Part shown: piece after piece, positions 5,977 to 14,268 of the stretch
Layout of the letters: each line of letters opens with the position of its first letter
Numbering within the stretch: position 1 is the first letter of the stretch
Source of the DNA: Opitutaceae bacterium
GTDB lineage: Bacteria > Verrucomicrobiota > Verrucomicrobiia > Opitutales > Opitutaceae
Assembly (NCBI GenBank): GCA_020847775.1
Contig: JADLBI010000199.1
Coordinates: 1 to 14,268 of the forward strand
Direction: 5' to 3'
Length of the DNA stretch: 14,268 nucleotides
The notes under the pieces: model-generated
Databases searched by the model: none
Seen by the model: only the letters and a program-made list of their open reading frames with translations
What the model was told of the DNA's origin: nothing
Program-made: the position numbers and the translations under genes

Positions 5977-6981
5977 TTAATCCGCGGCGCTGCGTTCGAG
6001 CATGTAAAGCGCGTCGAGCGCTGGCAGGCCGGGCTGCGCATCAAGCTTCTGGCGGATGAACTTGAACGGCAAGGCGATGCGCTCGGTCATCCACGGTGAT
6101 TGCGTGCCGAATGTGCTGAACGTTTCACCTTGGTAAAGTTTGCGGCGGATGGAATGGAGCGCATGGACGAAGTCGGCGCGCGCGAGATCGCTTTTGATGC
6201 CGTCCACCAGCGCAATGAGGTGTTCGCGGCTGGCGGCGACCTCCATGAACGCGGCGTAGGGGTTCGCAAGCCCGGTGTTTTTCATCTGGTCCATCGGATT
6301 GATGATGCGAAACCGGATGAGCTGGCTGCGGATTTCCGACGTGGCGTCCTGCCGGGTTTGCAGAAACGGATCGCGGGAGAGGCCGCCCTTCACGATCTCG
6401 TTAAGCAAGCCCACATCCTCGCTGATCAACTGGCGGAAGAACACGAGCATGTCCACGAGGTGATGCTGGATGAGCAGGTTCAACGCGCCGTAGAAAAGCG
6501 GTTCGCGTCCGTGCAAACGATCCAACAGCGCGCGCACCGTCGCGGGTTCGCGAATCAAACCCGCCGACGCGGCACCCTCGGCGTGGGCCTCGGCGAGCTG
6601 CCGCGCCGCGCGATGCGGGCTTTCGGACGCGAGCACTTGGTCGATCAAAAGCTGATGCCCGGGCGCAACCGGTCGGATTTCGCCCCTCGCGGTCGCGGCC
6701 AGATCCTCGAGCCAGTGCTGCGCGGCGTGACGATTTTCCGCGTCCACGTAATAGAGGTGGTGGCTGTCGTCCTCGGTGCTGCCGACTTCGTGGGCGAATG
6801 GCGCTTCGGCAAGCAGATCGCGCGCGAGTTCGTTGCCCGCCGAATCCTCCGCCGCCACCGCAAACACGGCCCAGAGCCCGGCGGCGATTTCGTAGTTGGC
6901 CCCAAACTCGCGCTGCTGCGCCTCAAGAAATTCTGCCGCTGAAGTGAGATCGATCGATTGGGGCGAATGTGGGGTAATCAC
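5977..6981 (-). CDS. Protein of unknown function upstream of rapA (334 aa)
   Basis: I do not recognise this protein. It has 334 residues, no signal peptide, no obvious membrane segment and no nucleotide-binding loop. The composition is rich in Ala, Leu and Glu with many His and Arg, consistent with an all-helical soluble protein. The most hydrophobic stretch is FYGALNLLIQHHLVDMLVFF, around the middle. Other conspicuous blocks are INPMDQMKNTGLANPYAAF and the C-terminal FIRQKLDAQPGLPALDALYM. The start is a GTG at 6981. An ATG two bases upstream of its frame reads ATG GGG TGA and stops at once. The next gene upstream ends 37 bases away and rapA begins 72 bases downstream, all on the same strand. 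The closest partner by position is rapA, but that alone gives no function. Confidence 0.8.
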   Translation of the reverse strand: MITPHSPQSIDLTSAAEFLEAQQREFGANYEIAAGLWAVFAVAAEDSAGNELARDLLAEAPFAHEVGSTEDDSHHLYYVDAENRHAAQHWLEDLAATARGEIRPVAPGHQLLIDQVLASESPHRAARQLAEAHAEGAASAGLIREPATVRALLDRLHGREPLFYGALNLLIQHHLVDMLVFFRQLISEDVGLLNEIVKGGLSRDPFLQTRQDATSEIRSQLIRFRIINPMDQMKNTGLANPYAAFMEVAASREHLIALVDGIKSDLARADFVHALHSIRRKLYQGETFSTFGTQSPWMTERIALPFKFIRQKLDAQPGLPALDALYMLERSAAD

Positions 6982-7018
6982 CCCATGAGCGCAAGACCCT
7001 GAAACGTGGTTGGCAAGC

Positions 7019-8389
7019 TCACTCTTTGGCCGTGGCGCGTTTTAACCACGCCTCCGGCACCGGCACGACGCAGATGTTCATCGTGCGGTTGTCGGCGGAG
7101 AGCATGGCGGATTGAAACTGCACGCGCGTGCTGTCGGTGCTGAAGGTCGGATGGATGTGGTCGGCGGCGGTTTCTTTGTGTCCGGTCGTGAGCAGCATTG
7201 TTTCGCCGGTGGCGCGATCGATGAGCCAGAGGTTGCGCGCGAAATCATCGCCCACAGCCCAGCGCCCGTCGGGCGAGCCATGCACATGCCAGTAACCGCT
7301 GCCGGTGGCGGTCTGGCCGATGATTCGCATTTCACGTGTGCGCAAATTGACGATGCCGAGCCCGGTGGGCTTTTCACGCGTGCCGCAGCGCCCCCAGGCG
7401 TCATCCGTGCCGACCGGGCGGTGGCCCATGATCGCGATGGCGACCTCATCCTTGGTGATGACCGCTTCGTGCGTGACCCATTCGTAATCGGCCTCGGGGT
7501 AAAGCGGCCGCAGGCCCGTGCCGTCGGCGCGCACGGTCCAGGTGCGCTGTGGGGACTTGCCGCCGGTTTCCCAACAGAAAACGATTTCGCCCGGCACCCA
7601 CGGGTTGGTCTGCACGTGGCCGATTTGGAACGGCACGGAAACGATGTGCGCGACTTCGCCGGTTTGCAGATTCATCTTCGCGAGACCAGTGGGACCGGCC
7701 CCCATATTGCGCGGACCGAAACTCGCCTCGATTTTGGTGCCGGGCGCGAGATGCCGCGCGGCGAATTCCTTGCCCGCGACGCGGAAGTAGGCGAAGTCCT
7801 CATTCGGATCGATCGCCACGTCGCCGACCGCGCCGTATTCGGCCGGGATGACACCGACGACGTGCTCGTAATCCGTCGCCTCGCCGACTGCCTTGGCCGC
7901 GCTGTCTGCGAAAAGTTTGCCCAAATCCACGCGCACGATCTGCGCTTCCTTCGGCGCTTCGCCCGGCTTCGCGGCCGGCGTGGCGGGTTCCGCGCCGGTG
8001 ACCGCGGGCGGCGGCCCCGCATCGACCAAGCGCACGAAATAGAGATTCATCGTGTGATCGGCGAGGCAGAGCATGCCGGTGTAACCGTTTTCGGTGACCT
8101 GCACGATGTCGCCGGTCTGCTCGTTCACCGCCATCGCCTGACCGCGCACGCGGTTGGAGCGAAACACGACCCACTTACCATCCGCGGTCCATTGGTGGTG
8201 CGTTTGATAAATCTTCGAATCGCCGCGCGGCTCGCTCGTCAAAAATGTGAGCTCCGCGCCGGTCACCGGGTCGATGACGATTTTTTTCTCCGACGGAAAA
8301 CGATCACCGATGCGCGCGGCGGCGACGAAAGCGAGTGAGAAGGCGATGGCCAAGGCCAGCGACGAACGAACCAAGCGAAAACGAATCAT
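7019..8389 (-). CDS. Secreted oligogalacturonate-lyase-like beta-propeller (PL22 type)
   Basis: Oligogalacturonate lyases cleave short pectin fragments by beta-elimination using a seven-bladed propeller with a bound divalent metal. This 456-residue protein follows that family from the N-terminal DPVTGAELTFLT to the C-terminal propeller blades. By comparison with the Yersinia/Erwinia enzymes recalled from memory, the catalytic base His is His307 in WVTHEA. The metal-binding histidines match His368 (YWHVHGSPDG) and His411 and His413 (ADHIHPTF). The family's metal-binding Gln, three residues before His411, is Ala408 here. A segment rich in Pro and Ala (about residues 122-150) appears inserted. 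The start ATG at 8389 gives a basic N-terminus and a hydrophobic core LALAIAFSLAFVAAA, a typical export signal. The frame extends upstream to 8497, but that would bury the signal peptide and overlap purL. Exact substrate and activity are uncertain. Confidence 0.8.
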   Translation of the reverse strand: MIRFRLVRSSLALAIAFSLAFVAAARIGDRFPSEKKIVIDPVTGAELTFLTSEPRGDSKIYQTHHQWTADGKWVVFRSNRVRGQAMAVNEQTGDIVQVTENGYTGMLCLADHTMNLYFVRLVDAGPPPAVTGAEPATPAAKPGEAPKEAQIVRVDLGKLFADSAAKAVGEATDYEHVVGVIPAEYGAVGDVAIDPNEDFAYFRVAGKEFAARHLAPGTKIEASFGPRNMGAGPTGLAKMNLQTGEVAHIVSVPFQIGHVQTNPWVPGEIVFCWETGGKSPQRTWTVRADGTGLRPLYPEADYEWVTHEAVITKDEVAIAIMGHRPVGTDDAWGRCGTREKPTGLGIVNLRTREMRIIGQTATGSGYWHVHGSPDGRWAVGDDFARNLWLIDRATGETMLLTTGHKETAADHIHPTFSTDSTRVQFQSAMLSADNRTMNICVVPVPEAWLKRATAKE

Positions 8390-8440
8390 GGCAGCACGGG
8401 GTTGAGGTTGGTTCCAGTCAACGGCCGCCCGCCGCAAATG

Positions 8441-8472
8441 AAAAGCCGCGCGAATTCTGACAATCCGCGCGG
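8441..8472 (-). terminator. Intrinsic terminator of purL
   Basis: On the minus strand CCGCGCGGATT (8472-8462) pairs with AATTCGCGCGG (8456-8446). This is an 11-bp stem with one G-U pair and the loop GTCAG, followed by C and four T residues (8444-8441). It lies 12 bases past the purL stop and 51 bases before the lyase start. The stem is strong but the T run is short. It should separate purL from the three downstream genes, at least partly. Confidence 0.7.
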
Positions 8473-8484
8473 TGCAAAAACCTT

Positions 8485-12501
<4,017 letters not shown>

Positions 12502-12716
12502 GGTCCCGGACTTTCTTCCGCATCCGCCGCGCCCGGTCAAGGGGTCTGCGCGTCTTGAGGCGTTTTGGTGACGAAAAGGAGAAAAGCCGTTGACGATTGG
12601 AGCGGCATGGGCGCAATGGGCGCTTTAACGCCCGTGAGGACCTGGCATCATCCGCAACGCTCCCTTAAACGCCGCTTTTCCGCCGGAAACGCGCCGCAGC
12701 ATCCGGAGCACGCATT
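12502..12716. promoter_or_regulatory. Divergent purL/purF control region
   Basis: These 215 bases must hold promoters for both purine genes. TTGACG (12590-12595) on the plus strand and TTGACC (12540-12535) on the minus strand resemble -35 boxes. Neither has a good -10 at normal spacing. ATGGGCGC occurs twice in tandem (12607-12614 and 12616-12623), and GGGCG/CGCCC (12618-12622, 12629-12633) can form a hairpin. TTTCCGCCGGAAA (12677-12689) is an odd-length perfect palindrome, a plausible operator. No match to the E. coli PurR box is apparent, and I do not see a purine riboswitch fold. Confidence 0.4.
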
Positions 12717-12720
12717 ATGA
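12607..12720 (+). CDS. Possible 37-codon leader ORF overlapping purF start
   Basis: An ATG at 12607 preceded by GGAG (12599-12602) opens a 37-codon frame whose TGA stop (12718-12720) overlaps the purF ATG (12717-12719) as ATGA, an arrangement typical of translational coupling. The predicted peptide begins MGAMGALTPVRTWHHPQ and is basic, with no recognisable domain. It has no run of a single regulatory amino acid. Arguments against are its small size, its content of palindromes and direct repeats, and the fact that purF has its own ribosome binding site. It may be a chance frame. Confidence 0.3.
   Translation: MGAMGALTPVRTWHHPQRSLKRRFSAGNAPQHPEHAL
12705..12708 (+). promoter_or_regulatory. Ribosome binding site of purF
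   Basis: GGAG, within the string CCGGAG, lies 8 bases upstream of the ATG at 12717. It is one of the few clear Shine-Dalgarno matches in the window and supports this purF start. Confidence 0.6.
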
Positions 12721-14268
12721 GCGACCGGATCACCCACGAATGCGGCGTCGCCCTCGTGCGACTGCTCAAGCCGCTCTCCTACTATCAGGAAAAATACGGC
12801 ACGCCGCTATGGGGGTTTACCAAGCTCTTCCTGTTGATGGAAAAGCAGCACAACCGTGGGCAGGACGGAGCAGGCGTGGCCTGCGTCAAACTCAACGTGC
12901 CGGCCGGCGAGGCCTTCATGTTTCGCGAGCGCAGTGTGGAGGCCAATCCGCTCGACCGTATTTTTAAAGTTTTGCTCGCGCAATACAACGAGAAGGTTGG
13001 CACTGGCGTCATCCACCCGGAGTTCGCCGACACAGTGAAAAAGTCGTTCGATTTTGGCGGCGAGCTGCTGATGGGGCATCTGCGCTACGGCACCAGCGGC
13101 GGCTACAATATCTCGTCCTGCCATCCCTATTTTCGCCGTAGCCCTTGGCCCACGCGCAACCTCGCGCTCTGCGGCAATTTCAATCTCACGAACACCACCG
13201 AGCTCAATGCTTCGCTCACCGCGATGGGTCAGCACCCGATTTACGCGACGGACACGCAGGCGGTGCTCGAAAAAATCGGCTTCTTCCTCGATGAAGAGCA
13301 CGAGGATCTGTATCGTCAGTTGCGCAGCCAAGGTCTGCCGGGTGATGACATCTCTCGGCGCATTGATTCCGACCTTAACCTGCGGCGGGTTTTTACCCGC
13401 GCGGCGAAGGATTGGGATGGCGGCTACACGCTGTGCGGGCTTACGGGCAATGGCGACGCGTTCGTGGCGCGCGACCCGTCGGGCATTCGCCCTTGTTTCT
13501 ATTTTCAGAACGACGAAGTCATCGCCTTCGCCTCCGAACGCGCGCCGCTCATGACGGTGTTCGATCTCGAGACCGCCCAGGTCAACGAAGTCGCTCCGGG
13601 TCATGTAATGGTGGTTAAGAAACACGGTGTGCTGACCGGCGGTGAATTCGCCACGCCGCTGCCGCGCGCCGAGTGTTCGTTTGAGCGCATCTATTTCTCG
13701 CGCGGCAACGACGTGGACATCTATCGCGAGCGCAAGGCCCTCGGCGCGCGTCTTTGCGACCAAGTGGTGGCCGCGATCGGCCACGACTGGGCTCGGAGCG
13801 TGTTCGGCTTTGTCCCCAACACCGCTGAGACCGCCTACTATGGCCTAATGTCCGCCTTGCGTGAACGCCGCCGCACCGAGGTGAAAAGCGCCATTCTCGA
13901 TGCGAGTGCCACAGGACGGCTGACGGACGCGCTGCTTGACGACTTGATCATCAACAATTGGCCGCGCAGCGAAAAAGTCGTCAGCAAGGACATCAAGCTG
14001 CGCACCTTCATCGGCCAAGAAACACTGCGCAACCAGCTCGCGAGCCATGTTTACGACATCAGTTACGGCTCGATAGACCCCGGCGACAATCTCGTGTGCG
14101 TGGACGACTCGATCGTGCGCGGCACCACGCTGCGCAAGTCCATTTTGCGCATCCTCGCCCGGTTAAATCCGCGGAAAATTATCATCGTCTCCACCGCCCC
14201 ACAGATCCGCTATCCCGACTGCTACGGCATCGACATGTCGCAGCTCGGCAAGTTCATCGCGTTCGAGG
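12717..14268 (+). CDS. purF: Amidophosphoribosyltransferase, 3' end cut by window
   Basis: PurF makes phosphoribosylamine from PRPP and glutamine, the committed first step of de novo purine synthesis. The 517 visible codons begin MSDRITHECGVALVRLLKPL. Cys9 is the N-terminal nucleophile of the glutaminase domain, so an eight-residue propeptide ending in Glu must be removed. RGQDGAG, MGHLRYGTSGG and ALCGNFNLTN belong to that domain. ERIYFSRG (323-330) begins the linker to the phosphoribosyltransferase domain, whose PRPP loop is VDDSIVRGTT (462-471). The overall sequence resembles the longer Bacteroidetes-type PurF more than the E. coli enzyme. By that family's length about 100 residues are missing beyond the window edge. 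The fragment ends in a continuing open frame with no sign of damage. It is divergent from purL. Confidence 0.95.
   Translation, partial: MSDRITHECGVALVRLLKPLSYYQEKYGTPLWGFTKLFLLMEKQHNRGQDGAGVACVKLNVPAGEAFMFRERSVEANPLDRIFKVLLAQYNEKVGTGVIHPEFADTVKKSFDFGGELLMGHLRYGTSGGYNISSCHPYFRRSPWPTRNLALCGNFNLTNTTELNASLTAMGQHPIYATDTQAVLEKIGFFLDEEHEDLYRQLRSQGLPGDDISRRIDSDLNLRRVFTRAAKDWDGGYTLCGLTGNGDAFVARDPSGIRPCFYFQNDEVIAFASERAPLMTVFDLETAQVNEVAPGHVMVVKKHGVLTGGEFATPLPRAECSFERIYFSRGNDVDIYRERKALGARLCDQVVAAIGHDWARSVFGFVPNTAETAYYGLMSALRERRRTEVKSAILDASATGRLTDALLDDLIINNWPRSEKVVSKDIKLRTFIGQETLRNQLASHVYDISYGSIDPGDNLVCVDDSIVRGTTLRKSILRILARLNPRKIIIVSTAPQIRYPDCYGIDMSQLGKFIAFE

Noticed and set aside
7112..8338. 408-codon plus-strand open frame opposite the lyase gene
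   Set aside because: The minus-strand product has a signal peptide and conserved family motifs, while this frame is rich in Arg, Gly and Ala and resembles nothing known.
12502..12540. Longer start for purL at 12540
   Set aside because: The 13 extra residues do not match PurL, whereas the ATG at 12501 begins the conserved LILRGSPALS sequence.
12502..12716. Purine riboswitch between purL and purF
   Set aside because: I could not find the conserved junction sequences or the paired loops of the purine, ZTP or PRPP-type aptamers; a covariance-model scan would settle this.

Overview
The window is GC-rich, densely coding bacterial chromosome with mostly housekeeping genes. The mix points to the Verrucomicrobiota, most likely an opitute (Opitutaceae-like). 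It pairs a PurF resembling the Bacteroidetes form with a long single-chain PurL, a full-length RapA, a secreted oligogalacturonate-lyase-like protein, and GC-rich short palindromic repeats. Few genes have a clear Shine-Dalgarno sequence. The lineage is inferred from protein resemblance and has not been tested by search.

Layout, left to right. Bases 1-1107 (minus strand) carry the N-terminal part of a Mn-type superoxide dismutase, cut by the window edge, and tadA, the tRNA wobble adenosine deaminase. Bases 1250-2763 (plus strand) carry infA (translation initiation factor IF-1), xerD (tyrosine recombinase) and a small unknown gene of 80 codons. Bases 2764-3054 are a gene-free convergent junction holding two short palindromic repeat elements. 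Bases 3055-12501 are one long minus-strand run; in transcription order it is purL, a secreted PL22-like lyase, an unrecognised 334-codon gene and rapA. From 12717 to the right edge, purF reads on the plus strand and is cut at its 3' end.

How the genes fit together. purL and purF are divergent from a 215-base control region and encode steps 4 and 1 of de novo IMP synthesis. purL ends in a good intrinsic-terminator hairpin, so the lyase, the unknown gene and rapA are probably expressed separately from it. The unknown gene and rapA are collinear with a 72-base gap, which contains a hairpin followed by six T residues just before the rapA start.

The most interesting signals are repeats rather than a new gene system. 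purL carries two extra in-frame segments in its linkers. One (10501-10570) is recognisably related to the intergenic repeat at 2813-2871. The other (9277-9321) is a heptamer array joined to a perfect 10-bp hairpin. A nested palindromic element of about 108 bp lies at 2912-3019. A possible 37-codon leader ORF overlaps the purF start codon by four bases. I found no RNA genes, CRISPR arrays, transposases or phage genes.
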